A DNA stretch of 64,000 nt from Pseudomonas sp. TH15 (GCF_016651105.1 NZ_JAEKEL010000002.1:1-64000), one strand, 5' to 3'. Positions 34,901-45,168 are shown, counted from the first letter of the stretch. Notes: generated from the letters alone by a model not told the origin. A program made the numbers and translations.

Positions 34901-37900
34901 CCAGTCGAGGTACTCGATGGGCGTGCTGCCTGGCTTGTGGATCACTTGCAGCATGTCTTCGCCGACGTTCCAGCAGAACGAGGCGCGCAAGGCTTCGTGA
35001 CGGGCGATCACCGCTTGCCAGGCCTGGGCGAAACGCTCGGGGTCGAGTTCGCTGTTGATGCGGTAGCGGTCCTGCATGTAGTAGAGGCCGGTGCCCGGTT
35101 CCAGCAAAGTGTGCAGTAGCATGCCTTCCTGCATCGGGGTCAGCGGGTAGACGTCTTCGATGACGGCCGCCGGGATCGGCAGTGCATCGAGTTGCGGCTG
35201 GGTCAGTCTGGCCAGCGGGAAGTCCGACGGCGTCAGGCCTCCGGCCTCGTCTTGCAGGCAATGCTCGATCAGGCTTTGCAACTCACCGACGTAAGCCTGC
35301 GCCAGGTCGCTGATGGTTTGCGAGTCGTGGCGTTCGGCGCTGAAGGTCCAGCGCAATACCAGTTCGCCGCCGTAGACCTGACTGTCGACGCTCAGCTCGT
35401 TCGGCAGTGGCGCGTGTGGATCGTGGGCCGCGCCGACCGGCTCATCGAGCGGACGGAACAAGGCGTCCGCACCGAAACTCTGGTCGAACTGGCCGAGGTA
35501 GTTGAAGGTGATCGGCGCCACCGGCAACGCGGCCAGGGTCTGGCGGCACAGCTCATCGGCGAGGTAACGCAGCGCGCCATAGCCCAGACCTTTGTGCGGC
35601 ACGGCGCGCAGTTGTTCCTTGATCGCTTTGATCGAGGCGCCCTGCTCGTCCATTGGCACCAAGCGCAGTGGGTAAGCACTGGTGAACCAACCGACGGTGC
35701 GAGTCAGGTCGATCTCGTCGAACAGAGTTTCGCGGCCGTGCCCCTCGAGTTGAATCAACGCCGATTCATGGCCGCTCCAGCGGCACAGCACGCGGGCCAG
35801 CGCGGTCAGCAACAGGTCGTTGACCTGCGTGCGATACGCGGCCGGTGCCAGTTGCAGCAATTGCCGGGTGCGCTCGGCATCCAGCCGCACACTGACGGTT
35901 TGTGCACGACGATTTTGCTGGCCGCCCTGGGGGCGATCACACGGCAGACCGGCGCTTGACCCGGCCAGTTGCGCCTGCCACCAGCCCAGTTCTTCGCGCA
36001 GTGATTCGCTGCCGGCATAGGCCTGCAAGCGTGCGGCCCAGTCCTTGAAGGCACTGGTTTTGGCCGGCAATTTGACCGACTGCTGAGCATCGAGTTGACG
36101 GTAGACCGTTTGCAGATCGTCCAGCAGCACTCGCCACGAAACGCCGTCCACCACCAAGTGGTGAATGGCGATGAACAACCGTTGTTGGCCTTCAGGTCCA
36201 TCGACCAGCAAGGCACGCATCAGTGGCCCTTGCTCCAGATCCAGACTGCGCTGGGCATCAGCGAACAGCGCCGTGCACTTGCCCATCGATGCGACGCGAA
36301 TCTGCCACAGCACTGGGATGTCATTGACCGCTTGGTGTTCGGCGTGCCATTGCGCGCCGGATTGGGTGAAGCGCAGGCGCAAGGCGTCGTGTTGTTCGAT
36401 CACCGCCAGCAGCGATTGCTCCAGGCGTTGGGGCTCCAGCGCCACGGTGGGTTCCAGCAGCAATGCCTGGTTCCAGTGCTGACGCTCGGGGATGTCGGTG
36501 TCGAAGAACCAGTGCTGGATCGGCGTCAAACGCGATTCACCGGTGAGCAAACCTTGCTCGGCGGTCACTTGCTCGGTGCGGCTGGCCACAGCAGCAAGTG
36601 TCTGCACAGTCTGGTGCTGGAACAGGTCACGCGGGCTGAAGTGAATGCCCTGCTGCCGCGCCCGGCTGACCACCTGGATCGACAGAATCGAGTCGCCGCC
36701 CAGTTCGAAGAAGTTGTCGTTGAGGCCGACCTGCGCGACGTTCAGCACTTCACACCAGATGCCGGCCAATGTCAGCTCCAGCTCATTGCTCGGCGCCACG
36801 TAGTGCTGACGGTTCAACTCCGGGTCCGGTGCCGGCAGTGCGCGGCGGTCAAGTTTACCGTTGGCTGTGAGCGGCATGCTCGCCAGCAGGATCAGGTGCG
36901 TCGGCACCATGTAGTCCGGCAGCTGGGATTTGAGGTGAGCCTTCAATGCTTCGCGCAATGCGGATTGTTGCGCTTCCTCCTGTTCGGCGACGTCGGTGAC
37001 TAGGTAGCCAACCAATTGTTTGCCGCTTGGGGCATCCAACGCCAGAACCACGGCTTCACGGATCGACGCATGTTCCAGCAGACGGGTTTCAATCTCGCCC
37101 AGTTCAATGCGGAAACCGCGAATTTTCACCTGATGGTCGATACGACCGAGGTACTCCACCAAACCATCGGCACGCTGGCGCACCAGGTCGCCGGTGCGGT
37201 ACATGCGCCCGCCATCGGTGGCGAACGGGTCAGCGACAAAACGTTCGGCAGTGATGCCCGGACGGTCGTGATACGCCTGCGCCAAACCCGCGCCGCCGAC
37301 GAACAATTCGCCGGTCGCGCCTTGCGGCACCAAGGCCAGGTCGGCGTCGAGAATGTAAGCCACCCGCGCGCCAATCACGCTGCCAATCGGCACGCTGCCC
37401 AACCCTTCTTCCAATTCCTCAGGCGCAAGACTGGCCAGTGGCATGACCACAGTTTCAGTCGGGCCGTAAGCGTTAAAGAACACACTCGGTTTGAACGCCG
37501 CGCGAATCCGCGACAAGTGTTCGCCGGTCAGGGCTTCGCCGCCGGTGATGCACATGCGCACCGGCAAGGTTTCGCCCTGGGTCGCCAGCCACTGCGCCAA
37601 CTGACTGCCGTAACTGGGGGTGAAGCCGAGGATGTTGATCTGATGCCTACGAATCAGGCCGCAGATTTCTTCAGCGTCCCATTGCCCTTGAGCGCGCAAC
37701 ACCACTTGGGCACCGCTCAACAGCGGCACCAACAGACGCTCGGTGGCGGCGTCGAAGTTGATTGAATAGAAGTGCAGTTCGCAGTCGTCGGGGCGCATGC
37801 CGAAACGCTCGATCACCGCTTGGCAGTGCATGGCGATTTCGCCGTGGGACACCACCACGCCTTTCGGTTTGCCGGTGGAGCCGGAGGTGTAAATCAGGTA

Positions 37901-40900
37901 CGCCTGATGCTGCGGCAGGCTGATAAACGGCAGCTCGCTGGCCGGGTAGTTGGCCAGTTCGGCGGTGTCTTCTTCGAGGCACCAGAGGGCTACGGTCGAT
38001 GGCAATTCACCGAGGGCCTTGAACATCGCCGCGTCGCTGAGCAGCAGACCAATGCCGCTGTCTTCGATCATGTAATGCAGGCGATCGAGCGGGTATTCCG
38101 GGTCCAGCGGCACGTAAGCGCCGCCAGCCTTGAGGATCGCCAACAGGCCGATGACCATTTCCAGCGAACGTTCCAGCGCCAGGCCCACCCGCACTTGCGG
38201 GCCGACACCGCGCTCGCGCAGCATCCAGGCCAGGCGATTGGCGCGGCTGTCGAGTTCGGCGTAACTCAGGGTTTGCCCGGCGAAAGTCAGGGCCGGCGCG
38301 TCTTTGCGGGCCAACGCTTGTTCGCTGAACAGGTGATGAATGCACTGGTCCAGACGCTGCTCGCCCGGCTCGATGCCGAGGCTGTCCAGCAGGTTTTTCT
38401 GTTCCGTGGTTTCAAGCAACGGCAGTTCACTGAGGCGTTGTTGCGGATCGGCCAGCAAGGCCTCCAGCAGGTTGCGCCAGTGCCCTGCCATCCGTGCAAT
38501 GCGCGGTTCATCGAACAAATCGGTGCTGTAAGTCAGGCAGCAACCGAGTCGATGATCGAGGTCGGTGACTTCCAGGTTGAGGTCGAACTTGGTCGCCCGG
38601 GCATCGTTGGCCAGGTACTCGACGGTCATGCCGGCCAGCGTGCGGCTCTGCTGGAATTCCCAGCGCTGGACGTTGCACATCACCTGGAACAACGGGTTGT
38701 AAGCGGCGCTGCGCGGTGGCTGCAAGGCTTCCACCAGATGATCGAACGGCAGGTCCTGATGGGACTGACCTTCGATCACGGTGTGGCGAACCTGCTCGAA
38801 CAACTCACCGACGGACATCTGTCCGTCGAGCTGGCAACGCAGCACTTGGGTGTTGAGGAACGCGCCGATCAGCCCTTCGCTTTCCGGGCGAATGCGGTTA
38901 GCTACCGGCGCGCCGATGCGCAGATCAGTCTGGCCGCTGTAGCGGTAAAGCAGCACGGCCAGGGCGGCGGTCATGGTCATGAACAGGGTCAGACCGTTTT
39001 GCGCATTGAAGGCACGAACCCGTGCAGCTAGCTCATCGCTCAGGTCGAAACGGAACAGTTCGCCCTGATGGCTTTGCACCGGTGGACGCGGACGGTCAGC
39101 AGGCAATTCCAGCAACGGATGTTCGCGACCGAGTTGCCCGGTCCAGTAGTCGAGTTGGCGTTGACGCTCGCCGGATTCCAGCCACTGCCGCTGCCAGACG
39201 CTGTAATCCAGATATTGCACTGGCAGCGGTTCCAGCGGCGACTCGCGGTCATCGACGAAGGCTTCGTAAAGCGCGCTCAGTTCACGGGCGAAGATGTCCA
39301 TCGCCCAGCCTTCGGTGACGATGTGGTGCAAGGTCAACACCAAGTAGTGTTCTTCTTCGCCGGTCTTGACCAGACAGGCGCGCAGCAGCGCGCCGGTTTC
39401 CAGATCGAATGGCTTGTGCGCCTCATCGTCCGCCAGTTGCTGGACCTGCCACTCGCGGCCGTCGGCATCCAGAGAGGTAAAGTCCTTCCAGTCCATGCGT
39501 ATGCCGGTGTCGACGTGCACCTGTTGCCGGGCCACGCCATCGACGCTCGGGAACGTGGTGCGCAGGGTTTCGTGACGGATGATCAGCGCTTGCAGCGCCG
39601 CTTCGAAACGCCCGACATCCAGCACCCCGCGCAACCGCGCCATGCCGCCGACGTTATAGGCCGGGCTGTCCGGCTCCATTTGCCAAAGGAACCACATGCG
39701 CTGCTGGGAATAGGACAGCGGCACCGGTTGGCTGCGATCGACTTTCTCGATCGGCGGCTGCTGGTTGGTTTTACCGCTGGCCTGGATCAACCGGACCTGT
39801 TCGGCGAACGCCCCCAGCTCACTGTTTTCGAACAGCGCCCGCAGCGGCAATTCGACGTCGCAGGTTTGACGGGTGCGGGAAATGATTTGTGTGGCCAACA
39901 GCGAATGACCGCCGAGGGCGAAGAAATCGTCGCGCAGACCGATCTGGTTTTGGCCCAATACTTGGCGCCAGATGCAGGCGATTTGTTGCTCAAGTGCGCT
40001 GACCGGTTCGACGTGTTCACGAACCTGCCACTGCGGTTCCGGCAAGGCGCGGCGATCGAGTTTACCGCTCGGGCTCAACGGCATTTCATCCAGACGCATC
40101 AGTTGCGCCGGGACCATGTATTCCGGCAGCTCGGCAACCAGCGCAGTGTTCAGGCGCTGATTTTGCACATCGATGTCTTCCGAGGAATCGGTGGTGGTGT
40201 AGTAACCGATCAACTGCCCGCCAGCGGCTGTTTCGCGCACCAGCACCACAGCTTGAGCGACGCCGTCCTGAGCCAGCAGGCGTGCTTCGATTTCTTCCGG
40301 CTCAACCCGGAAGCCACGCAGTTTGACCTGCTGATCGAGGCGCCCGAGGTATTCGATCACGCCATCAGTTGTCCAGCGTGCCCGGTCGCCGGTGCGGTAC
40401 AGCCGCGCGCCCTGCTCGCCCAATGGATCGACGACAAAACGTTCGGCAGTCAGGGACGGACGACCGAGGTAGCCTCGGGCCAGGCCGATACCGCTGATGC
40501 ACAGCTCTCCCGGCACGCCAGCCGGTACAGGATTGAGGTCGTTATCGAGCACGCGGCAGACCACGTTGCCCAACGGCCGGCCAATCGGCGAGCGCTCCCC
40601 ATCGGCGCTGGTGCAATGCCAATGGGTGACGTTGATCGCGGTTTCGGTCGGGCCGTAACGGTTATGCAATTGCACCGCTGGCAGTTGCTCAAGTACGCGG
40701 TTGCGCAGTTCGGCGGGCAAGGCTTCGCCGCCGGAGAACACCCGGCGCAGGCTGGTGCATTCGGCGGTCAGTGGCTCTTCGATAAACAGCGCCAACAGTG
40801 GTGGGACGAAGTGCAGCGTGGTCACGCCATACTGCTGAACCAGTTGCGCAATGCGATGTGGGTCGCGGTGTTCGCCGGGCCCGGCAATCAGCAAACGCGC

Positions 40901-43900
40901 GCCTGTGATCAACGGCCAGAAGCACTCCCACACCGACACGTCGAAACTGATTGGCGCTTTTTGCATCAGCACATCGGTTTCATTCAGACGATAAGTGGTC
41001 TGCATCCATTGCAGGCGTTCAGCGAGGGCCGCGTGGGTGTTGCCGACCCCTTTCGGCTGACCGGTGGAGCCCGAGGTGTAAATCACGTAGGCCAGGTTGT
41101 CGCCGTGCAGGTGCAGGCCCGGTGCCTGGCTCGGCCAGTTCTCCAGGTGCAGAGCGTCCATGGCGATCACGCTGACGCCGTCGGTCGCTGGCAAGCGGTC
41201 GAGCAATTCGGTCTGGGTCAGCAGTAATTCGACGCCGCTGTCGCTGAGCATGTAGGCCAGGCGATCAGCCGGGTAATCCGGGTCCAGCGGCACGTAGGCG
41301 CCGCCGGCCTTGATGATCGCCAGCAGGCCGATCAACAGCTGCGGCGAACGCTCGGCGGCGATGGCCACGCACACATCCGGGCCGACACCTTTGTCGCGCA
41401 GGTAATGGGCCAGACGGTTGGCCTGGGCGTGCAATTCGGCGAAGTCCAGTTGACCGCCATCCCAGATCAGCGCGTTGCGTTCCGGGGTCTGGCGCAGTTG
41501 TTCATTGAGCAGCTCTGGCAGCCATTGCTCAGCCTTGGCGCACGGGGCGACGCTCCAGTCTGTGTGCTGATCGTGCTCAATGGCATTGAGCATTTGCAGA
41601 TCACCGACAGCACGCTGCGGTTGCTCGCAGACTTCACGCAGCAGGTTAGTGAAGTGCTCGGCCAGACGCTCGATGGTCGCGGCATCGAACAGTTCGCTGG
41701 CGTAATCGAAGGACAGGCTCAGCCGACCATTTCGGTCTTCTTCGCTGTGCAATTGCAGGTCGAACTTGGCTTCGCGGCTGTGCCACGGCAATTCTTCGGC
41801 CAGCAGTCCCGGCAAACGGCGCAGTGCGCCCAAGTCCCGTTGCTGGTGGTTGAACATGACCTGGAACAAACCGGATTCCCGAGCTTGCGCGAAGGCTTCG
41901 AGCAGTTGCTCGAACGGCAGGTCCTGATGGGCTTGCGCGCCCAACGCGGCTTGGCGGGTTTGCGCCAGCAGCTTAACGAATGGCAGCCGTGAATCAACCT
42001 CGGCGCGCAGAACCTGGGTGTTGATGAAGAAGCCGATCAGCCCTTGGGTTTCCAGGCGCGGACGGTTGGCGTTCGGCACGCCAATGCGAATGTCACGCTG
42101 GCCGCTGTAGCGGTGCAGCAGACTTTGGAACGCACTGAGCAACAGCATGAATGGCGTGGCTTCGTGGGCCTGGGCAGTCTGGCGGATCGCCTCGCTCAAG
42201 CTCACGCCCAAACGCACGGTATGCCGCGCGGCGCTGTGTGTCTGTTGCGCGGAACGTGGATGATCGGTGGCCAGGTTCAGCACCGGATATTCATCGCCCA
42301 ACTGGTTTTTCCAGTAGGCCAGTTGCCGCTCGCCCTCGCCTTGCGCCAGCCATTGGCGCTGCCAACTGCCGTAGTCGGCGTATTGAGTCGGCAATGCCGG
42401 GAGGGTCGCTTTTTGCCCTTGGGATGCCGCTGCGTACAGGCGCGAGAACTCGTCGATCAATACGTTCAGCGACCAGCCGTCGGCGATGATGTGGTGCATC
42501 GTCACCAGCAACTGATGGTCCTCGTCGTCGAGGCGCACCAGGGTTACCCACAGCAGCGGGCCTTTTTCCAGGTCGAACTGGGTGTGCGCTTCGTCCTCAC
42601 GAATTTGTTGCGCACGAGCCTCTCGTTCGGCAGCGGGCAGGTCGCTGATGTCGATCAATTGCAGGTTGAATTCACCGGCCGCATCGACCTTTTGCAGCGC
42701 CACGCCGGCACGCTCGAAGAAGCGCGTGCGCAGGGATTCGTGGCGTTCGATCAACTGTTGGAAACTGGCACGCAGCGCGTCTTCGTCCAGCTCGCCACGC
42801 AGACGCAAGGCGCCGGGAATGTTGTAGGCGCTGCTCTGCGAATCAAGTTGCCAGGTGATCCACAGACGGTTTTGCGCCAGGGATTGCGGCATCGCTTCGG
42901 TGCGCGACAACGCGGTGATCGTGCCTTGGGCGAGGCCGCCGTCCTGTTGCAGTCGAGCGACAGCATCAGCGAAGGCGCCGAGGGTCGGGGCCTCGAACAG
43001 CAGGCGCAGGTTCAGCTCCAGGCCGAGTTCTTCACGCAAACGCGCAACCACTTGGGTGGCGGCGATGGAGTTACCGCCGAGCAGGAAGAAGTGGTCGTCG
43101 GCGTTGACCTGTTTGACGCAGAGTTGCTCGCACCAGATCTTCGAGATCAGGCTTTGCATCTCGGAAGCGGATTGCGCTGAGGACTCGCTTTCAATGTTTG
43201 CCGACGGGAACAACGCATAGCTGTCGAGGCTGCCGTCCGCCAGACGATTGCGGCACGCCGAGCGTTGCAGTTTGCCGCTGGAGGTCTTCGGCAACGCACC
43301 CGGATTGAGCAGCACCACCACGCTCGGCGCTTCCTGATACGCCTCGGCCACCGCTTGGCGGATGGCTTTGATCAGCGCCTCGGGCGGGAGGATTTTCTGC
43401 ACGCTGCGGCTGATTTCCGCAGCAATGCCGATGCCTTCCTGGCCGTCGATATTGACGGCGAATGCAGCGACGCGACCTTTGCGCACCACTTCCACTTCGC
43501 GCTCGATGGTTCGCTCGATGTCTTGCGGATACAGGTTGTGGCCGCGAACGATCAGCATGTCTTTCAGGCGCCCGGTGATAAACAGTTCATCGTCACGCAT
43601 AAAGCCCAGGTCACCGGTGCGCAGCCAGGTGCGGCCGGCATACTGAACGAAGGTTTTGGCGCTGGCCTCGGGGTTGCGCCAGTAGCCGTGGGCGATGCTC
43701 GGCCCGGTGGCCCAGACTTCGCCAACGGCGTTATCCGCCAGTTCGGTGAGCACAAGCGGATCGATGATTAGCACCGCGTGATCCGGCTGGCTGACGCCGC
43801 AACTCATGATCGCTGCGCCCTCGCCCGGTTCGGCACGGTTTTGTGCCAAGGCCTGATCGTCCACCTTCAGGTTACCGATGCCTTGACCGCGAGGCGTGCC

Positions 43901-44899
43901 GGCCACGAACAGCGTGGCTTCCGCCAAACCGTAAGACGCCATGAAGCTGTCCGGGGTGAAGCCGCACGTCGCGAACTTCTCGGCGAAGCGTTCCAGCGTA
44001 TCAAGACGAATCGGCTCGGACCCGGAATACGCCACGCGCCAGCCGCTCAGGTCGAGGCGTTCCAGCGCCGATTCGCTGACCCGCTCGCTGCACAGCCGAT
44101 AGGCAAAGTCCGGCCCGCCGCTGATGGTGCCGCCGTATTCGCTGATCGCTTCGAGCCAGCGCAACGGCCGGCCGAGGAAGTAGGCCGGCGACATCAACAC
44201 GCATGGCACGCCACTGAAAACCGGCTGCAACAGGCCGCCAATCAGGCCCATGTCGTGGTACAGCGGCAACCAGCTGACGATCACATCGTCCGGATTCAGA
44301 TCAATGCCGAAGCCATGGCGGATCAGCAGTTCATTGGCCACCAGATTGCCGTGGCTGACTTGCACACCTTTAGGCAACGCGGTGGAACCGGAGGTGTATT
44401 GCAGGAAGGCGATGTGGTCGTCTTCAAGGTCCGGCGCAATCCAACCATCAGCCAGCGCAGCGTCGAGGGTATCGACGCAGAGCAACGGTGGCGCCCCGTC
44501 GATTTGCAGCAAGGCATCGCGCAGGCCGACGCTGGTCAGCAGCAAGCGCGGCTCGGCATCGCTGATGATCGACAGCAGACGTTCCTGGTGATGACGCTTG
44601 GTCGACTCCGGCGGATAGGCCGGCACCGCAATCACTCCGGCATACAGGCAACCAAAAAACGCCGCGACGTAATCCGGGCCGCTGGGAAACAGCAGCACCG
44701 CGCGATCACCCAATGCAGCCTCAGCCTGCAACGCGCCGGCAATCGTCCGCGCCCGCTGATCCAGCTCGCGATAACTGAGCACTACGGCCTGATCCGGGGT
44801 TTCAGCGAGAAACCGCAAAGCCACGCGGTCCGGCGTCAGGGCCGCGCGGCACTGAAGGGCTTGGACCAGTGTGCTGGGGAGTTCGAACGCGTCGGTCAT
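31916..44899 (-). CDS. pvdL: Pyoverdine chromophore NRPS PvdL
   Basis: 4327 residues with the PvdL order AL-T-C-A-T-C-A-T-E-C-A-T. Fatty-acyl-AMP ligase (YTSGSTALPKGV near 168); T1 LGGNS (611); C1 HHIIADG (801); A1 TSGSTGQPKG (1274); T2 LGGHS (1663); C2 HHIVTEG (1858); A2 TSGSTGKPKG (2337); T3 LGGDS (2736); epimerase HHLVVDG (2910) with EGHGRE; C3 HHILIDAW (3382); A3 TSGSTGLPKG (3869); T4 LGGHS (4263). No thioesterase, so the chain passes to another NRPS. Known PvdL joins a fatty acid, Glu, D-Tyr and Dab. ATG 44899 has AGGAAACCTC upstream; ATG 44959 would add 20 unrelated residues. Confidence 0.97.
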   Translation of the reverse strand: MTDAFELPSTLVQALQCRAALTPDRVALRFLAETPDQAVVLSYRELDQRARTIAGALQAEAALGDRAVLLFPSGPDYVAAFFGCLYAGVIAVPAYPPESTKRHHQERLLSIISDAEPRLLLTSVGLRDALLQIDGAPPLLCVDTLDAALADGWIAPDLEDDHIAFLQYTSGSTALPKGVQVSHGNLVANELLIRHGFGIDLNPDDVIVSWLPLYHDMGLIGGLLQPVFSGVPCVLMSPAYFLGRPLRWLEAISEYGGTISGGPDFAYRLCSERVSESALERLDLSGWRVAYSGSEPIRLDTLERFAEKFATCGFTPDSFMASYGLAEATLFVAGTPRGQGIGNLKVDDQALAQNRAEPGEGAAIMSCGVSQPDHAVLIIDPLVLTELADNAVGEVWATGPSIAHGYWRNPEASAKTFVQYAGRTWLRTGDLGFMRDDELFITGRLKDMLIVRGHNLYPQDIERTIEREVEVVRKGRVAAFAVNIDGQEGIGIAAEISRSVQKILPPEALIKAIRQAVAEAYQEAPSVVVLLNPGALPKTSSGKLQRSACRNRLADGSLDSYALFPSANIESESSAQSASEMQSLISKIWCEQLCVKQVNADDHFFLLGGNSIAATQVVARLREELGLELNLRLLFEAPTLGAFADAVARLQQDGGLAQGTITALSRTEAMPQSLAQNRLWITWQLDSQSSAYNIPGALRLRGELDEDALRASFQQLIERHESLRTRFFERAGVALQKVDAAGEFNLQLIDISDLPAAEREARAQQIREDEAHTQFDLEKGPLLWVTLVRLDDEDHQLLVTMHHIIADGWSLNVLIDEFSRLYAAASQGQKATLPALPTQYADYGSWQRQWLAQGEGERQLAYWKNQLGDEYPVLNLATDHPRSAQQTHSAARHTVRLGVSLSEAIRQTAQAHEATPFMLLLSAFQSLLHRYSGQRDIRIGVPNANRPRLETQGLIGFFINTQVLRAEVDSRLPFVKLLAQTRQAALGAQAHQDLPFEQLLEAFAQARESGLFQVMFNHQQRDLGALRRLPGLLAEELPWHSREAKFDLQLHSEEDRNGRLSLSFDYASELFDAATIERLAEHFTNLLREVCEQPQRAVGDLQMLNAIEHDQHTDWSVAPCAKAEQWLPELLNEQLRQTPERNALIWDGGQLDFAELHAQANRLAHYLRDKGVGPDVCVAIAAERSPQLLIGLLAIIKAGGAYVPLDPDYPADRLAYMLSDSGVELLLTQTELLDRLPATDGVSVIAMDALHLENWPSQAPGLHLHGDNLAYVIYTSGSTGQPKGVGNTHAALAERLQWMQTTYRLNETDVLMQKAPISFDVSVWECFWPLITGARLLIAGPGEHRDPHRIAQLVQQYGVTTLHFVPPLLALFIEEPLTAECTSLRRVFSGGEALPAELRNRVLEQLPAVQLHNRYGPTETAINVTHWHCTSADGERSPIGRPLGNVVCRVLDNDLNPVPAGVPGELCISGIGLARGYLGRPSLTAERFVVDPLGEQGARLYRTGDRARWTTDGVIEYLGRLDQQVKLRGFRVEPEEIEARLLAQDGVAQAVVLVRETAAGGQLIGYYTTTDSSEDIDVQNQRLNTALVAELPEYMVPAQLMRLDEMPLSPSGKLDRRALPEPQWQVREHVEPVSALEQQIACIWRQVLGQNQIGLRDDFFALGGHSLLATQIISRTRQTCDVELPLRALFENSELGAFAEQVRLIQASGKTNQQPPIEKVDRSQPVPLSYSQQRMWFLWQMEPDSPAYNVGGMARLRGVLDVGRFEAALQALIIRHETLRTTFPSVDGVARQQVHVDTGIRMDWKDFTSLDADGREWQVQQLADDEAHKPFDLETGALLRACLVKTGEEEHYLVLTLHHIVTEGWAMDIFARELSALYEAFVDDRESPLEPLPVQYLDYSVWQRQWLESGERQRQLDYWTGQLGREHPLLELPADRPRPPVQSHQGELFRFDLSDELAARVRAFNAQNGLTLFMTMTAALAVLLYRYSGQTDLRIGAPVANRIRPESEGLIGAFLNTQVLRCQLDGQMSVGELFEQVRHTVIEGQSHQDLPFDHLVEALQPPRSAAYNPLFQVMCNVQRWEFQQSRTLAGMTVEYLANDARATKFDLNLEVTDLDHRLGCCLTYSTDLFDEPRIARMAGHWRNLLEALLADPQQRLSELPLLETTEQKNLLDSLGIEPGEQRLDQCIHHLFSEQALARKDAPALTFAGQTLSYAELDSRANRLAWMLRERGVGPQVRVGLALERSLEMVIGLLAILKAGGAYVPLDPEYPLDRLHYMIEDSGIGLLLSDAAMFKALGELPSTVALWCLEEDTAELANYPASELPFISLPQHQAYLIYTSGSTGKPKGVVVSHGEIAMHCQAVIERFGMRPDDCELHFYSINFDAATERLLVPLLSGAQVVLRAQGQWDAEEICGLIRRHQINILGFTPSYGSQLAQWLATQGETLPVRMCITGGEALTGEHLSRIRAAFKPSVFFNAYGPTETVVMPLASLAPEELEEGLGSVPIGSVIGARVAYILDADLALVPQGATGELFVGGAGLAQAYHDRPGITAERFVADPFATDGGRMYRTGDLVRQRADGLVEYLGRIDHQVKIRGFRIELGEIETRLLEHASIREAVVLALDAPSGKQLVGYLVTDVAEQEEAQQSALREALKAHLKSQLPDYMVPTHLILLASMPLTANGKLDRRALPAPDPELNRQHYVAPSNELELTLAGIWCEVLNVAQVGLNDNFFELGGDSILSIQVVSRARQQGIHFSPRDLFQHQTVQTLAAVASRTEQVTAEQGLLTGESRLTPIQHWFFDTDIPERQHWNQALLLEPTVALEPQRLEQSLLAVIEQHDALRLRFTQSGAQWHAEHQAVNDIPVLWQIRVASMGKCTALFADAQRSLDLEQGPLMRALLVDGPEGQQRLFIAIHHLVVDGVSWRVLLDDLQTVYRQLDAQQSVKLPAKTSAFKDWAARLQAYAGSESLREELGWWQAQLAGSSAGLPCDRPQGGQQNRRAQTVSVRLDAERTRQLLQLAPAAYRTQVNDLLLTALARVLCRWSGHESALIQLEGHGRETLFDEIDLTRTVGWFTSAYPLRLVPMDEQGASIKAIKEQLRAVPHKGLGYGALRYLADELCRQTLAALPVAPITFNYLGQFDQSFGADALFRPLDEPVGAAHDPHAPLPNELSVDSQVYGGELVLRWTFSAERHDSQTISDLAQAYVGELQSLIEHCLQDEAGGLTPSDFPLARLTQPQLDALPIPAAVIEDVYPLTPMQEGMLLHTLLEPGTGLYYMQDRYRINSELDPERFAQAWQAVIARHEALRASFCWNVGEDMLQVIHKPGSTPIEYLDWTAIADAEQEPKLQVLLKSEREAGFDLLNQAPFHLRLIKVGEARYWFIMSNHHILIDAWCRSLLMNDFFEIYTALGEGREAQLAVPPRYRDYIGWLQRQSLAEARQWWKTNLQGFERTTPIPSDRPFLREHAGDSGGMVVGDRYTRLDARDGAQLRELAQAHQLTINTFAQAAWALVLRRLSGDRDVLFGVTVAGRPVDMPQMQRTVGLFINSIALRVKMPEDDQRCSVRQWLSGLLDSNMQLREYEYLPLVTIQDNSELPKGQPLFDSLFVFENAPVEVSVLDRAQSLNATSDSGRTHTNFPLTAVCYPGDDLGLHLSYDQRYFDESTVERMLGEFKRLLLALVAGFHGDMADLPLLGAEEQDFLIHGCNQSEHDYPLEQSYVELFEAQVAQHPQRIAASCLDRLHSYVELNQRSNRLGHALIAAGAGLDQPVALLAERNLDLLGMIIGSFKAGAGYLPLDPALPSQRLSRIIDLSHTPLLVCTKACREQAVALLEEFGCAHRPRLLVWEEVQASDASVQNPGIYSGPDNLAYVIYTSGSTGLPKGVMVEQRGMLNNQLSKVPYLSLSAADVIAQTASQSFDISVWQFLAAPLFGARVDIVPNTIAHDPQGLLAHVQSQGITVLESVPSLIQGMLAQDRMSLDGLRWILPTGEAMPPELAHQWLLRYPGIGLVNAYGPAECSDDVAFFRVDMASTRGSYLPIGTPTDNNRLYLLDGALELVPLGAVGELCVAGTGVGRGYVSDPLRTAQVFVPNPFGEPGDRLYRTGDLARRRSDGVLEYVGRIDHQVKIRGYRIELGEIEARLHEQPEVRDAAVGVQEGVNGKHLVGYLVAANSALNPSERLERIKQRLRAELPEYMVPLHWLWLEKMPLNANGKLDRKALPALEIGQLQSQDYLAPRNELEQTLADIWAEVLKVEKVGIRDNFFELGGHSLLATQIASRVQKALQRNVPLRAMFECSTVEALAEYIEGLAASDITEEKVDRLNDLMAELEGL

Positions 44900-45053
44900 G
44901 AGGTTTCCTGCCTGAATTCGGCTTGCAAGTTGAAATCGGTTTTCGTACGTCACGCTCATTTAGAGGGCGTGCAGGACGCGGTCTTCGCCGACCGCGCAAG
45001 GCTTGAGAATGCTGTTGTGGCCGGAACGTATCCGGACCCATTCACCAATGAGA

Positions 45054-45077
45054 ACGATTGATGTCTTTAAATAATTA
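45054..45077 (-). promoter_or_regulatory. Candidate PvdS promoter of pvdL (one mismatch)
   Basis: On the minus strand CTAATT, 16 bases and CGT (CGT 45056-45054) differ from the CTAAAT-N16-CGT consensus at one base. It would start transcription about 150 bases before the pvdL ATG. Confidence 0.55.
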
Positions 45078-45168
45078 GTCCGCAGGCTTGAACCCAACCG
45101 GGCCGGGCTTGCCTGCGTGTCGCAGTTCGCACTCTGCACTTTTGTGGAGCATTAATTCTCTTTCTCAA

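Noticed and set aside
32426..41227. Long plus-strand open frames opposite pvdL (for example 32426-34177 and 39068-41227)
   Set aside because: They are antisense shadows of a GC-rich NRPS gene; no ribosome binding sites or domains, and the composition follows pvdL codons.
44900..44959. pvdL start at 44959 (MSVTYEN)
   Set aside because: The ATG at 44899 has AGGAAACCTC in front of it and starts the known PvdL N-terminus.
44939..44962. TAAAT at 44962-44958 (minus strand) as a PvdS box for pvdL
   Set aside because: No CGT at 16 or 17 bases downstream; the three bases there read AAC.
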